Below are positions 34,268-43,903 of a stretch of 64,000 bases of DNA, in pieces. The position numbers and the translations under genes were made by a program. Below the pieces are notes generated by a model, which did not search any database, was not told the DNA's origin, and saw only the letters and a list, made by a program, of their open reading frames with translations. How positions within the stretch are numbered: the stretch's first letter is position 1; each line of letters opens with the position of its first letter. Source of the stretch: Njordibacter sp905182035 (GTDB lineage: Bacteria > Pseudomonadota > Gammaproteobacteria > Pseudomonadales > Balneatricaceae); assembly GCF_047730075.1 (NCBI RefSeq), contig NZ_CP159831.1, positions 1,302,001 to 1,366,000 of the forward strand, in the 5' to 3' direction.

Positions 34268-37066
34268 TTAGCCTTTGTTAGCTGAAGATTTCTCTGCTTC
34301 AGCTTTTTCACGACGACGTTTCTCACGAGGGTCATTGTGAGCACGTGGGCGAGAAGAGCGAGGAGCAGGTGCTTCATCAGCAGATGCTGGCTGCACTTCT
34401 TCTAGAATGACCACTGCTTCGGTTTCAGCAGTTTTCTCAATGACTGCTTCAGTGGCCTTTTTCACCAATACCTCAACAATTGCTTCAGTCTTTTCTTCGG
34501 CAGGAGTTTCTGTGGGAGTTTTGGTCTTTGCTTTTGCAGGAGTTTTAGCCTTTGCTTCTACAGGAGCTTCAGCAACCACTTCAGTCACAGTTTCAACTAC
34601 TACTTCGCTAGCGTTTTCAACAACAGCTTCAGCAGGAGGTTGTTCACTTGCTGCAGATGTTTCAACTACGGCTGCAGTCGTTTTAGCTTCTTTCGGCTTG
34701 CGTTCACGTGGTTTACGCTGACGAGGCTTCTTATCTGAAGTTTCTTTTTTAGAGGTTGCTTCAACTTCAACTTCAGAGTTAGTCTCAACTCCTACAGTAG
34801 GGACTGCTTCGATTTGGACTGCAACATTAACGTCTAAAATCTCTTCAGCAACTGTTTCGTTATTCGCTTCTGAGGTTTCCTCAACTTGTGGCTTAGGGTT
34901 GCTGCGTTTACCACTGCGATCGCGACGTCGCTTTTGATCACGGGTGCGGTTTGCATTGGATTCAAAGGCTTCCTCTGCTACTGCAGGCGCCTGTGTAACT
35001 ACAGCCTCTACTACTTCAGCTACCTTTGGCTCACGGCTCTTGTTGCGAGTGTCCTGGCGACGATTGCTGCGTTTTTCATCTGTGTTACGGTCATTCTTAC
35101 GTTCTTCATTACGAGAGTCCACATTGGCTTCGTTACGAGGCGCGTTACGTGAGTCTGTATTTGCTTCGTTACGCTTTTCTTCACGTGAATCGCTGCGAGG
35201 ATCATTGCGTCGGTTGCCGTTACGTCCACGACGACGATCATCGTTTTGGTTGCGGCTTTGAGTATTGCGAGGACCGTTGCGTGACTCGTTGCGAGCTGAA
35301 GAGCTTTTAACGGGTGCTTTTTCATCTACTTTGACTTTCGGGTCGCCGTTAACTAAACGGCCTAAGGCGCGAACCATACGTGCACCTATACCAGCAGGCT
35401 TAGCAGCTTTCACTGGAGTCATTCTGGCTTTGCCAGATGCAGAAGCTTCTATTTGTGGTGCTGGTTTGGCCGGCTGCATGCTTTCCACTGCTGGTTTTTC
35501 CATGGCTAGTGGCGTTTTAGCATCAAACTCTTTGGCATCAAAATTATGTTGAATCAAGTCTATTTCGTAGCTAGTTTCACCTACTTGAGCTGATTCATGG
35601 TCATCCCGTAAGCGGCTGACTTCGAAATGAGGTGTATCCATTTGTGGGTTCGGAATAATCACTACGCGAACACCGACAGTTTTTTCTACTTCTAGAATTT
35701 CAGCACGTTTCTCATTTAGTAGATAGGTTGCCATATTAACTGGCAATACTACACGAATTTCTGCGGAGCGGTCCTTGCTTGCTTCTTCGTTGATTAAACG
35801 AATGATAGACAACGCCAATGATGCAACATCACGGATGCTGCCTTGGCCGCTACAACGTGGGCAAACGATACCCGATGTTTCGCCCAATGAGGGACGCAAA
35901 CGCTGGCGAGACATTTCCATTAAGCCAAAGCGAGAAATACGGCCAACCTGCACACGAGCACGATCTAGCTTTAGGCTATCACGTAGTTTGTTTTCTACTG
36001 CACGTTGGTTACGCATTGGGCCCATGTCGATAAAATCAATCACTACTAAACCGCCCATGTCACGTAAACGTAACTGTCGAGCAATCTCTTCTGCGGCTTC
36101 TAAGTTTGTATTTAATGCCGTTTCTTCGATGTCGCTGCCCTTAGTAGCACGAGCTGAGTTAATGTCGATAGACACCAACGCTTCTGTTGGATCGATTACA
36201 ATGGCGCCACCAGAAGGAAGCGTTACTTCACGTTGGAAAGCGGTTTCAATTTGTGATTCAATTTGGAAACGGTTGAATAGTGGTATGTCCTGGTCATAGA
36301 GCTTAATTTTGTTCTCATAACTAGGCATCACTTGTTGCACAAAGCTTAATACGTCTTGGTGAACCTTAGGCTCGTCGATCAATACTTCGCCAATGTCTTG
36401 ACGCAGATAATCACGCATAGCGCGAATGATAACGTTGCTTTCTTGGTATATTAGGAAGGGTGCTGGATGTTTGTCAGAAGCTGCGGTGATGGATTCCCAC
36501 AACTGCTGTAAATAATCTAGGTCCCACTGAATTTCTTCAGCACTGCGGCCAATACCTGCGGTGCGAACAATTACGCCCGACTCAGCAGGCACAGTAAGTT
36601 GGTTCATTACGTCACGTAGTTCAGACCGTTCTTCACCTTCAATGCGACGAGAAATACCGCCGGCACGTGGGTTATTAGGCATTAATACTAAATAACGGCC
36701 AGCAAGACTAATGAATGTGGTTAAGGCTGCGCCTTTATTGCCACGTTCTTCTTTGTCCACTTGAACAACAATTTCCTGACCTTCTTTAACAAGTTCACGA
36801 ATACTAGAACGGCCACTTTGTGACGGGTCTTTAAAGTACTCTCGAGAAATTTCTTTAAGGGGTAAGAAACCATGGCGTTCTGAACCATAGTCAACAAACG
36901 CAGCCTCTAAGCTAGGTTCTACACGGGTGATGCGGCCACGGTAAATATTGGCCTTTTTTTGTTCACGAGCACCAGATTCGATATCTAGGTCGTACATACG
37001 CTGGCCATCGACCAGTGCAACGCGCAACTCTTCAGAGTGGGTTGCATTAATGAGCATTCTTTTCAT
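34268..37066 (-). CDS. rne: ribonuclease E
   Basis: A 932-residue endoribonuclease, the scaffold of the RNA degradosome. N-terminal catalytic half: KRMLINATHSEELRVALV start, S1 domain around residue 35-120 (NIYRGRITRVEPSLEAAFVDYG), catalytic Asp residues in VSIDINSA (about 298) and VVIDFIDM (about 346), and the zinc-link CPRCSGQG (about 402). The C-terminal half is disordered: an Arg/Asn-rich RNA-binding tract (about residue 590-680) with short repeats, then an Ala/Glu/Val-rich tail ending in a basic segment. ATG 37066 matches the family start; an upstream one adds eight atypical residues. The 628-bp gap to rluC probably includes a long leader, as in E. coli where rne is autoregulated. Confidence 0.97.
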   Translation of the reverse strand: MKRMLINATHSEELRVALVDGQRMYDLDIESGAREQKKANIYRGRITRVEPSLEAAFVDYGSERHGFLPLKEISREYFKDPSQSGRSSIRELVKEGQEIVVQVDKEERGNKGAALTTFISLAGRYLVLMPNNPRAGGISRRIEGEERSELRDVMNQLTVPAESGVIVRTAGIGRSAEEIQWDLDYLQQLWESITAASDKHPAPFLIYQESNVIIRAMRDYLRQDIGEVLIDEPKVHQDVLSFVQQVMPSYENKIKLYDQDIPLFNRFQIESQIETAFQREVTLPSGGAIVIDPTEALVSIDINSARATKGSDIEETALNTNLEAAEEIARQLRLRDMGGLVVIDFIDMGPMRNQRAVENKLRDSLKLDRARVQVGRISRFGLMEMSRQRLRPSLGETSGIVCPRCSGQGSIRDVASLALSIIRLINEEASKDRSAEIRVVLPVNMATYLLNEKRAEILEVEKTVGVRVVIIPNPQMDTPHFEVSRLRDDHESAQVGETSYEIDLIQHNFDAKEFDAKTPLAMEKPAVESMQPAKPAPQIEASASGKARMTPVKAAKPAGIGARMVRALGRLVNGDPKVKVDEKAPVKSSSARNESRNGPRNTQSRNQNDDRRRGRNGNRRNDPRSDSREEKRNEANTDSRNAPRNEANVDSRNEERKNDRNTDEKRSNRRQDTRNKSREPKVAEVVEAVVTQAPAVAEEAFESNANRTRDQKRRRDRSGKRSNPKPQVEETSEANNETVAEEILDVNVAVQIEAVPTVGVETNSEVEVEATSKKETSDKKPRQRKPRERKPKEAKTTAAVVETSAASEQPPAEAVVENASEVVVETVTEVVAEAPVEAKAKTPAKAKTKTPTETPAEEKTEAIVEVLVKKATEAVIEKTAETEAVVILEEVQPASADEAPAPRSSRPRAHNDPREKRRREKAEAEKSSANKG

Positions 37067-37694
37067 GGTTTTCAATTTCTTGAAGCCCATTTACCCTACG
37101 GCAATTAATATTTTTACGGGTGTACGAAAGCTAATAAAAGCCCTTACGGTGCAGGAAACCGTTACCTTCTCGGATAAATTTGAATTGCACTGTGCATTCC
37201 AAATTATGTTATTGGTCTGAGTATTCTAACAATATTAATCATATAGGTTAACGTGTAAGTTAACTCACCAGCAGCTCAATTTAAATTCAAAAATGGCCCT
37301 GTTTATTCTATTGATTTAGCTACTGTCCCTGTGTGCTTGCCTCAGCACTGTAATTTTTGTTCAGACCAGTCCATGGGTAGGGTACATCTACACCTAAACA
37401 CCAAGCATAAATTAATTCGCCGTAACTGGGTAAAACGGGTGGTTTTACGTTAAATAACTGGGAATACACCGAGTTACAGCCTATTTCATTTGGATTTTGC
37501 GGTGCTAGGTATACATTAAGCATAAAACGGCAAAATCAACGGGTTGGGTTTGTCAGGCCCCACCTAAAAATTGGTTAACTGAAATGGGTCATTAAATTTG
37601 TACCCAGTCACTGAATTAGTGTCAGTTTCAGTAGCCCTTATGTTACCATTCTCGCCCTTAGCCCGCAATTAATAAAGTCATTAGTTTTCCATTT
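37067..37694. other. intergenic region between divergent rne and rluC
   Basis: 628 bp that are AT-rich and without a convincing gene. A small hairpin, TACGGT-N7-ACCGTA (37145-37163), lies in what would be the rne leader about 80 bp before its start. A 67-codon minus-strand frame at 37320-37523 lacks a ribosome site and is not recognised. Long 5' leaders are normal for rne, where they serve feedback control by RNase E itself. Confidence 0.5.
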
Positions 37695-38660
37695 ATGCCA
37701 CAAAAGCCGACACCTCCTCCTGCATTGACCGCCACCGCTGTTAAATTTGTCTCTATTGATGAAGATAGGGCAGGTCAGCGTATCGATAATTTTCTCATTA
37801 CCCAGCTTAAAGGTGCGCCCAAAAGCTTTATATACCGTATCGTCAGGAAGGGAGAGGTGCGCGTCAATAAAGGCCGTATTAAGCCTGACTATAAGCTAAA
37901 AAATGGTGACATAGTGCGTGTTCCGCCGGTTAAACTGCCAGAGCCTAATGCGCCAGCTGCAGTCGGCAAAGGTTTAGAAAAACAGTTACGTGACGCTATT
38001 TTGTATGAAAGTCCAGGCTTATTGATTATTAATAAACCTCATGGCTTAGCTGTTCATGGTGGCAGCGGCATTAACTTAGGTTTAATTGAAAGTTTACGTC
38101 AGCTATTTCCTAATGAACGTTCTCTGGAACTTGTGCATCGTTTAGATAGAGATACATCAGGTTGTATCATGGTTGCCAAAAAGCGCTCTACGTTAAGGGC
38201 TATTCATGCCCAACTTAGGGACGGTGGCATCGACAAGATGTATCAAGCGTTAGTGATCGGAGGTTGGCCCAAATCTTGTCAAAAAGTGGATGCGCCGCTG
38301 CTGAAGAATGTCGTACAATCTGGTGAACGGATGGTGCGGGTTGTTCAGGAAGGTAAGCGCAGTATTACGCGATATAGAGTGTTACAAAGCTTAGGTCAGT
38401 TTACCTTAATTGAGGCTAGGCCTATTACCGGCAGAACCCATCAAATTCGTGTGCATTGCCAGCATATGGGCCACCCTATCGTAGGTGACCCTAAGTACGG
38501 TGTCGATGAAATTAATCAGCTGCAACGGCAGTTAGGGTTAAATCGTCTATTCTTACATGCAGCCCAGTTGCGCTTGGTTGATCCGAGTACAGAAAAGAAA
38601 ATTGATGTACGCGCACCCTTAGATCAGCGCCTACAAAACGCCGTTGAACGTTTGAGCTAA
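37695..38660 (+). CDS. rluC: 23S rRNA pseudouridine synthase RluC
   Basis: A 321-residue RluA-family enzyme; RluC modifies U955, U2504 and U2580 of 23S rRNA in E. coli. N-terminal S4 domain (RAGQRIDNFLITQLKGAPKSF, then RKGEVRVNKGRIK), catalytic Asp in LVHRLDRDTSGCIMVAKK (about residue 152), then TGRTHQIRVHCQHMGHPIVGDPKYG. Divergent from rne, exactly the arrangement in E. coli and Pseudomonas, which supports RluC over RluD or RluA. Confidence 0.94.
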   Translation: MPQKPTPPPALTATAVKFVSIDEDRAGQRIDNFLITQLKGAPKSFIYRIVRKGEVRVNKGRIKPDYKLKNGDIVRVPPVKLPEPNAPAAVGKGLEKQLRDAILYESPGLLIINKPHGLAVHGGSGINLGLIESLRQLFPNERSLELVHRLDRDTSGCIMVAKKRSTLRAIHAQLRDGGIDKMYQALVIGGWPKSCQKVDAPLLKNVVQSGERMVRVVQEGKRSITRYRVLQSLGQFTLIEARPITGRTHQIRVHCQHMGHPIVGDPKYGVDEINQLQRQLGLNRLFLHAAQLRLVDPSTEKKIDVRAPLDQRLQNAVERLS

Positions 38661-38747
38661 TGTCCGACTAATGCGTACTTGTGCTGGTGCTATTTGATTT
38701 CTTTAGCTATGCTGCAGTCCGTCTAAATACACTCCTAGGTGCCGCTT

Positions 38748-40361
38748 ATGTATAACACTGCTCTCGATAAAAACCAGGCTAACTTTCAAAGTCTTTCGCC
38801 TTTATCGTTGCTTAAACGAGCTGCAGAGGTGTATCCATCTATAGAAGCTCAAGTCTATGGCGACCTACGTCGCACGTGGTTACAAACTTATCAACGTTCT
38901 TGTGCTATGGCTAATGCCCTTAAAAACAGAGGTGTTGGTTTAGGAGACACAGTATCCGTAGTGTCCCATAACGGACCAGAATTGTTTGAGTCTCATTATG
39001 CTGTGCCGATGGCGGGTGCAGTGCTTAATGCGATCAATACCCGTTTAGACGCAAAGACTATTGCTTTTATTTTTGATCATGCAGAAACCAAAGTGGTATT
39101 TGTAGATCGTGAGTTCTCTGAGACTGTTGCCCTTGCGCTAACCTTGTGTGAAGCAAAACCCTTAGTAGTAGATATAGATGACCCGACTTTTGAGGGTGGT
39201 CGACTCATAGGCGAACTGACCTATGAAAAGCTTATTGCAGAAGGCGACAGGGATAGTCATTGGGAAATGCCAGATGATGAGTGGCAAGCTATCAGTTTAA
39301 ATTATACATCGGGCACTACAGGCAACCCTAAAGGGGTGGTTTATCATCACCGAGGAGCCTATTTAACGGCCATGAGTATGGCCTTCAGCTGGGATATGCC
39401 GAAGTACCCAAAGTTTATGACCATTGTGCCCATGTTTCATTGTAATGGCTGGTGCTTTCCATGGACCACAGCCTTATTGGCTGGAACCAATGTATTTATT
39501 CGCCATTTAAAACCAGAAACCATGCTCCAGCTTATTAGGCAAGAGAAAGTGACGCACTTTGGTGGTGCACCTATTGTGCTTAATATGATTAATAATGCCG
39601 ATGACCAGTATAAACAGGGTATCCAGCACCAAGTGAAAGTAATGACAGCGGGTGCGGCGCCTCCAGCTGCGGTTATCGAAGCTATGGAAGACTTGGGTTT
39701 TGAGGTCACACATGTCTATGGCTTAACAGAAACTTACGGGGCGTGTGTTATTTGCGAGTGGCAGCCCCACCTTTGGGGTCACTTATCAAAGTCGCAACAA
39801 GCTGCGTTAAAGTCTCGCCAAGGTGTTAGAGGTCCTGCTCAAGAGGATCACATGGTGATGAATACAGCAACAATGATGCCTGTGCCTAAAGATGGTGAAA
39901 CCATTGGTGAAATATGTCTACGTGGCAATATGGTAATGAAAGGTTACCTTAAGAATCCAACAGCTACAGCTGAGGCCTTTGAAGGGGGATGGTTCCGTAC
40001 TGGAGATCTTGCTGTTTGGCACGAAGACGGGTACATGGAAATTAAGGACAGAGCCAAAGATATTATCATTTCAGGAGGAGAGAATATCTCTTCAATTGAA
40101 ATTGAGGGAGTCTTGTATAGTCACCCTGCCGTGTTAGAAGCAGCAGTAGTGGCGAGGCCCGACGAAAAATGGGGAGAAACTCCCTGTGCATTTATAACGC
40201 TCAAACCTGATGCACTAGTCACGGCAGAAGAATTGATTGGCTATTGTAAGGACAACATGGCACGTTTTAAAGTGCCTAAACATGTTGTTTTTGGGGCTTT
40301 ACCAAAAACTGCCACAGGTAAAATTCAAAAATTTGTGCTGCGCAAAATGGTGCCAGCATGA
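38748..40361 (+). CDS. acyl-CoA synthetase (AMP-dependent ligase)
   Basis: A 537-residue adenylate-forming ligase activating a carboxylic acid to its CoA thioester. Motifs: P-loop-like NYTSGTTGNPKGVVYHH (about residue 187), YGLTETYGACV, GWFRTGDLAVWHEDGYMEIKDRAKDIIISGGENIS and the C-terminal catalytic lysine in PKTATGKIQKF. It belongs to the group starting 'LDKNQANFQSLSPLSLLKRAAEVYP', often annotated medium-chain or unspecified fatty acid ligase; the chain length is not readable. I use ATG 38748; a GTG three codons upstream is possible. Nearby hydratase, acyl-CoA dehydrogenase and ETF genes suggest a beta-oxidation-like setting. Confidence 0.9.
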   Translation: MYNTALDKNQANFQSLSPLSLLKRAAEVYPSIEAQVYGDLRRTWLQTYQRSCAMANALKNRGVGLGDTVSVVSHNGPELFESHYAVPMAGAVLNAINTRLDAKTIAFIFDHAETKVVFVDREFSETVALALTLCEAKPLVVDIDDPTFEGGRLIGELTYEKLIAEGDRDSHWEMPDDEWQAISLNYTSGTTGNPKGVVYHHRGAYLTAMSMAFSWDMPKYPKFMTIVPMFHCNGWCFPWTTALLAGTNVFIRHLKPETMLQLIRQEKVTHFGGAPIVLNMINNADDQYKQGIQHQVKVMTAGAAPPAAVIEAMEDLGFEVTHVYGLTETYGACVICEWQPHLWGHLSKSQQAALKSRQGVRGPAQEDHMVMNTATMMPVPKDGETIGEICLRGNMVMKGYLKNPTATAEAFEGGWFRTGDLAVWHEDGYMEIKDRAKDIIISGGENISSIEIEGVLYSHPAVLEAAVVARPDEKWGETPCAFITLKPDALVTAEELIGYCKDNMARFKVPKHVVFGALPKTATGKIQKFVLRKMVPA

Positions 40362-40442
40362 ATAAAATAAGGTAAACTTTTAAATATTATCTAAAACCAT
40401 ATGGTTTGGATTATTTGTAATTATTGGAGACATATAGACCCA

Positions 40443-41549
40443 ATGGATGACCGTATTGATACAGCTAATGTACACAAGTTTGCTAATGAGCTGATGTCCT
40501 CTGGCGAACAAGTAAGTGTGCAAGCTATTGCAGATAAAATGCATATTGAAGCCTCTGACGAATTACGTAGCAGGTTAGAGCGTTGGTGGGTGAAGCAAGA
40601 AAGTCAAGTTGATTTTCATCGAAGTATGGGATCCCACCATCGTCCAGATGTGCCAGAAACAGTCTATCAGTCAGTACAGTTGATTTGGGAAAATGCCCTA
40701 AAAGATGCTCATTTAGAGCTGGAATTAGGAACAAACCATAATACGCCTATGGCGGCTAATGGAAAATCTTTGGAAGACGAGCTCTATTTGTCCAAGGCTC
40801 AGCTAGAAGCTATAGAAGACTCCAACCAGCGGTTGCGTCTGCAGTTGAGTGAACACAAACGTAGTGTTAAAAACTTGGAGGCTGAACGTGCAATGCTGCG
40901 CAGCAATTTGCAGTCCGCCGAATCCAATATGATTTCTATGAGTCACAAAGTAACTGAGTCTAAAGGTGAAATGCAGCGTGCACAAACAAGTAGTGATGAG
41001 GCCAAGACACAGCTTGATGTCCGCTTGAAAGAAGAGGGGGTCCGTCACCAAGAAAACGTCAGCAAAGTAAAGAGCAAGATGAGCTATTACAAGCATCAAT
41101 TGGATAAGCTGCGTGACGAATGGGGCAAAAAGGAAATGGCTTTAAATTCCCAGATTCAAGACTTACAAGGTGAAGTGGCAAGAAGTACGGTCACTCACGA
41201 TAATCAGTTTAGTCAGATTCGCAGCCAAGATGAGGAATTGCGCAAGTATCGAGGGGAGATTACTAGCCAGTCTCGTAATATGTCTAAGTCCACCAGTAAG
41301 GTCTTGGCATCGTCTAACCGATTAAAACGTTTAGAAGGTGAACTTGAGCAAAGTGAGACTGATATGAAGGAATTAAAAAATCGAACGATGCTAGATAAGT
41401 CTGCTACTACCAGACGTGAAAAAGATATACGTAAACAATTAAAGTCTAAAGACGGCGAAGCTTTTCTATTGAATAACACGGTCCTCGAACTTAAACGCAC
41501 ACTGATTGCACGCGAAGAAGAAATAAGGCGCATAACCGCCAAGATCTGA
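40443..41549 (+). CDS. KfrA-like DNA-binding coiled-coil protein
   Basis: A 368-residue protein with an N-terminal domain like KfrA_N of plasmid partition-associated proteins (NVHKFANELMSSGEQVSVQAIADKM, then LRSRLERWWVKQE), a short linker, and then, from about residue 100 to the end, a long heptad-rich coiled coil full of Glu, Lys, Gln and Ser (LKSQDEELRKYRGEI-like repeats). KfrA of plasmid RK2 binds DNA through such a head and forms filaments through its tail. A chromosomal copy beside acyl-CoA genes has no obvious role. ATG 40443 is preferred over 40401 since the domain begins there. I see no parA/parB. Confidence 0.7.
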   Translation: MDDRIDTANVHKFANELMSSGEQVSVQAIADKMHIEASDELRSRLERWWVKQESQVDFHRSMGSHHRPDVPETVYQSVQLIWENALKDAHLELELGTNHNTPMAANGKSLEDELYLSKAQLEAIEDSNQRLRLQLSEHKRSVKNLEAERAMLRSNLQSAESNMISMSHKVTESKGEMQRAQTSSDEAKTQLDVRLKEEGVRHQENVSKVKSKMSYYKHQLDKLRDEWGKKEMALNSQIQDLQGEVARSTVTHDNQFSQIRSQDEELRKYRGEITSQSRNMSKSTSKVLASSNRLKRLEGELEQSETDMKELKNRTMLDKSATTRREKDIRKQLKSKDGEAFLLNNTVLELKRTLIAREEEIRRITAKI

Positions 41550-41555
41550 GCGTAG

Positions 41556-41984
41556 CTAGCCTTTCTTGTCGACCATCATCGATGCCATGCCGTCAGCCAC
41601 CAGTTTGCCATTTACAAAACACTGGGTTTTTAGGCTGACGCGGCCACGGCGCTGGTTAATATCCTCAACTGTAACTGTTGCTACAACGGTGTCGTCTATA
41701 AACACTGCTGCTCTAAATTTAATCTGCTGATCTAAGTAGATGCAGCCAGGTCCAGGCAGCTGTGTTCCTAACACTGTAGAAATTATTCCTGCGCTAATCA
41801 TGCCGTGAGCAATACGCGCTTTAAATGGCGTAGTTGCAGCGTATTCTGCGTCTAAGTGTACTGGGTTAGTGTCGCCTGTGACTGCAGCAAAGGCTTCAAT
41901 ATCTTTTGCTGTAACAGTTTTTTCATAGCTTGACGTCATACCAATGCTTAAATCTTCTATATAATACCCGTGTTGGTTGGCCAC
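41556..41984 (-). CDS. (R)-specific enoyl-CoA hydratase, MaoC/PhaJ-like
   Basis: A 142-residue single hot-dog-domain hydratase. The hydratase-2 motif is complete: AAVTGDTNPVHLDAEYA, with catalytic Asp and His, then ARIAHGMISAGIISTVLGTQLPGPGCIYL, very like PhaJ, which hydrates trans-2-enoyl-CoA to (R)-3-hydroxyacyl-CoA for polyhydroxyalkanoate synthesis. The true start is GTG at 41984: AAAGGAG lies six bases upstream, whereas upstream ATGs have no ribosome site. It is convergent to the KfrA-like gene (6 bp gap) and divergent from the acyl-CoA dehydrogenase. No phaC is in the window, so a PHA role is only suggested. Confidence 0.85.
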   Translation of the reverse strand: MANQHGYYIEDLSIGMTSSYEKTVTAKDIEAFAAVTGDTNPVHLDAEYAATTPFKARIAHGMISAGIISTVLGTQLPGPGCIYLDQQIKFRAAVFIDDTVVATVTVEDINQRRGRVSLKTQCFVNGKLVADGMASMMVDKKG

Positions 41985-42139
41985 ATGCTGCTCCTTTAAA
42001 AGTTGTCTCATGAGTTCTTTGTGGAACCCGTGGGTCAGCATGATAGGCATTATTTCGCTTGGCTACAAATGTCAGGCTAAAATTAAGCCAAATCGACCCT
42101 CGGCGTCACACGACACACTAATTTAAAAGAGCGATTAAA

Positions 42140-43903
42140 ATGAACGACTATCAAGCCCCTTTAGAAGAAATGAATTTTGTAGTCAATCGCTTGCTTGATT
42201 TGCCTAACTTTGCCGCAGCGATTGACAACGAAGATGCCAGTGAAGACCTACTGCAAGCGGTGCTATCAGAAGCTGATAAATTAGCGAGTGAAGTCTGGTC
42301 TCCAATCAACTATGCAGGCGATCAACAGGGCGTTAAGTTAGCTGAAAGTGGTGTTAAATCTGCTGATGGATTTAAGAACGCCTATCAAAAATACGCTCAA
42401 GGGGGCTGGAATAGCCTATATTTTGACGAGCAATATGGTGGACAAGGGTTGCCCTTCAGTTTTTCTATGCCCGTTGCGGAAATGATGAATGCAGCTAACA
42501 TGTCTCTTGGGCTTTGCCCCTTGCTGACTTCTGGCGCCACAGAAGCCATATTTGCCCATGGCAGCGAACACTTGAAAGATATTTACCTAACTAAAATGAT
42601 TAGTGGTGAATGGACAGGTACGATGAACCTTACTGAGCCCCATGCAGGCACAGATTTGGCTGTTATAACTACCACTGCTGTACCTAATGGCGATCACTTT
42701 CTTGTTAAAGGTCAAAAGATCTATATCACTTGGGGTGATCACGACATGACTGATAACATCATTCACCTAGTATTAGCCAAATTACCTGATGCCCCTGACG
42801 GGGTAAAAGGCATATCCTTGTTTTTGGTGCCTAAATTTTTGGTTAATGGAGATGGTAGTTTGGGTGAGCGTAATGATGTCTACGCAATTAATTTAGAGCA
42901 CAAGCTGGGTATTCATGCTAGCCCAACCTGTGTCATGAGTTATGGTGACAATGGTGGTGCTATTGGTTATCTTGTTGGCCAACCCCATCAAGGCTTAGTT
43001 GCCATGTTTACGATGATGAATAACGCCCGTTTACTAGTAGGCCTGCAAGGAGTTAGCCTGTCTGATCGCGCCTATCAAGGTGCGCTAGAGTATGCCCGAG
43101 AACGTGTTCAGTGTGCTGCCCCAGGCACTAAGCAGCGTGGCGCAATCATCCACCATCCGGATGTGCGCAGAATGTTGATGACCATGCGTAGCCTCACTGA
43201 AGCGGGTCGAGCCATTACCTATGCAACTGCAACTCAGATTGATCTAAGTCACAAAGCAACTGATGCTGCTACCCGAGGCCTCGCACTAAAGCGAGTGGGG
43301 TTATTAACTCCCATTGCTAAAGGTTGGTGTACTGAGGTATCTCAGGAGGTTACTTCATTAGGTGTGCAAATACATGGTGGTATGGGATTCATTGAAGAAA
43401 CGGGTGCTGCACAACACCAGAGGGATGCTCGAATACTTACGATTTACGAGGGTACTACGGGTATTCAGGCGTTAGACCTAGCGGGCAGAAAAACTGTATA
43501 CGACCAAGGCGCAGCCATGGCTGATCTAGTGCAGCAAATGCGTGATGACTTAAGCTTGCATGGTCATGCTGTGAGTGAGCAGCATCGAGGTAATATGTCT
43601 GAAGCCATCGATGGGCTTGAGTCTAGCTACAAACAATTACTGCAGCAAGCCAAGGATGACGTGATGTTTGCTGGGGCCATAAGTTTTGATTTATTAATGT
43701 TGAGTGGTTACGTTTGTGGTGCATGGCAAATGATTCGTAGTGCTGATTTAGTGGCCATGGAAGAAAGTGAGAGCTTTAAAGCTAATAAGCTGGTTACTGT
43801 AGCTTATTACTTAGACCACATATTACCCCGTTTTGAGGCTCACCGTCGTTCTATTATCGCGGGTAGCAGCAGTGTGATGGCAATTGGTGCTGACAACCTG
43901 TAA
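42140..43903 (+). CDS. acyl-CoA dehydrogenase, long form with C-terminal extension
   Basis: A 587-residue FAD enzyme introducing the alpha-beta double bond in acyl-CoA and passing electrons to ETF. N domain (GGWNSLYFDEQYGGQGLPFSF), substrate/FAD region TMNLTEPHAGTDLAV, and FAD domain ending VQIHGGMGFIEETGAAQHQRDARILTIYEGTTGIQALDL; the last ~100 residues form the extra helical domain of the DmdC-like class. This class includes methylthiopropionyl-CoA dehydrogenase and ordinary acyl-CoA dehydrogenases; the substrate cannot be decided. AAGAG precedes the ATG. Its ETF partner genes are 0.5 kb away on the opposite strand. Confidence 0.92.
   Translation: MNDYQAPLEEMNFVVNRLLDLPNFAAAIDNEDASEDLLQAVLSEADKLASEVWSPINYAGDQQGVKLAESGVKSADGFKNAYQKYAQGGWNSLYFDEQYGGQGLPFSFSMPVAEMMNAANMSLGLCPLLTSGATEAIFAHGSEHLKDIYLTKMISGEWTGTMNLTEPHAGTDLAVITTTAVPNGDHFLVKGQKIYITWGDHDMTDNIIHLVLAKLPDAPDGVKGISLFLVPKFLVNGDGSLGERNDVYAINLEHKLGIHASPTCVMSYGDNGGAIGYLVGQPHQGLVAMFTMMNNARLLVGLQGVSLSDRAYQGALEYARERVQCAAPGTKQRGAIIHHPDVRRMLMTMRSLTEAGRAITYATATQIDLSHKATDAATRGLALKRVGLLTPIAKGWCTEVSQEVTSLGVQIHGGMGFIEETGAAQHQRDARILTIYEGTTGIQALDLAGRKTVYDQGAAMADLVQQMRDDLSLHGHAVSEQHRGNMSEAIDGLESSYKQLLQQAKDDVMFAGAISFDLLMLSGYVCGAWQMIRSADLVAMEESESFKANKLVTVAYYLDHILPRFEAHRRSIIAGSSSVMAIGADNL

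Noticed and set aside
34407..35552. Several plus-strand open frames antisense to rne
   Set aside because: They arise from the biased Ala/Glu/Arg codons of the disordered RNase E tail and have no ribosome sites or recognisable domains.
37320..37523. 67-codon minus-strand frame between rne and rluC
   Set aside because: No ribosome site, no family recognised, and it lies where a long rne leader is expected; kept only as a remark in the intergenic entry.
41985..42050. Upstream ATG starts of the MaoC-like gene
   Set aside because: The AAAGGAG ribosome site at six bases before GTG 41984 falls inside the longer version, and hydratase homology begins after it.
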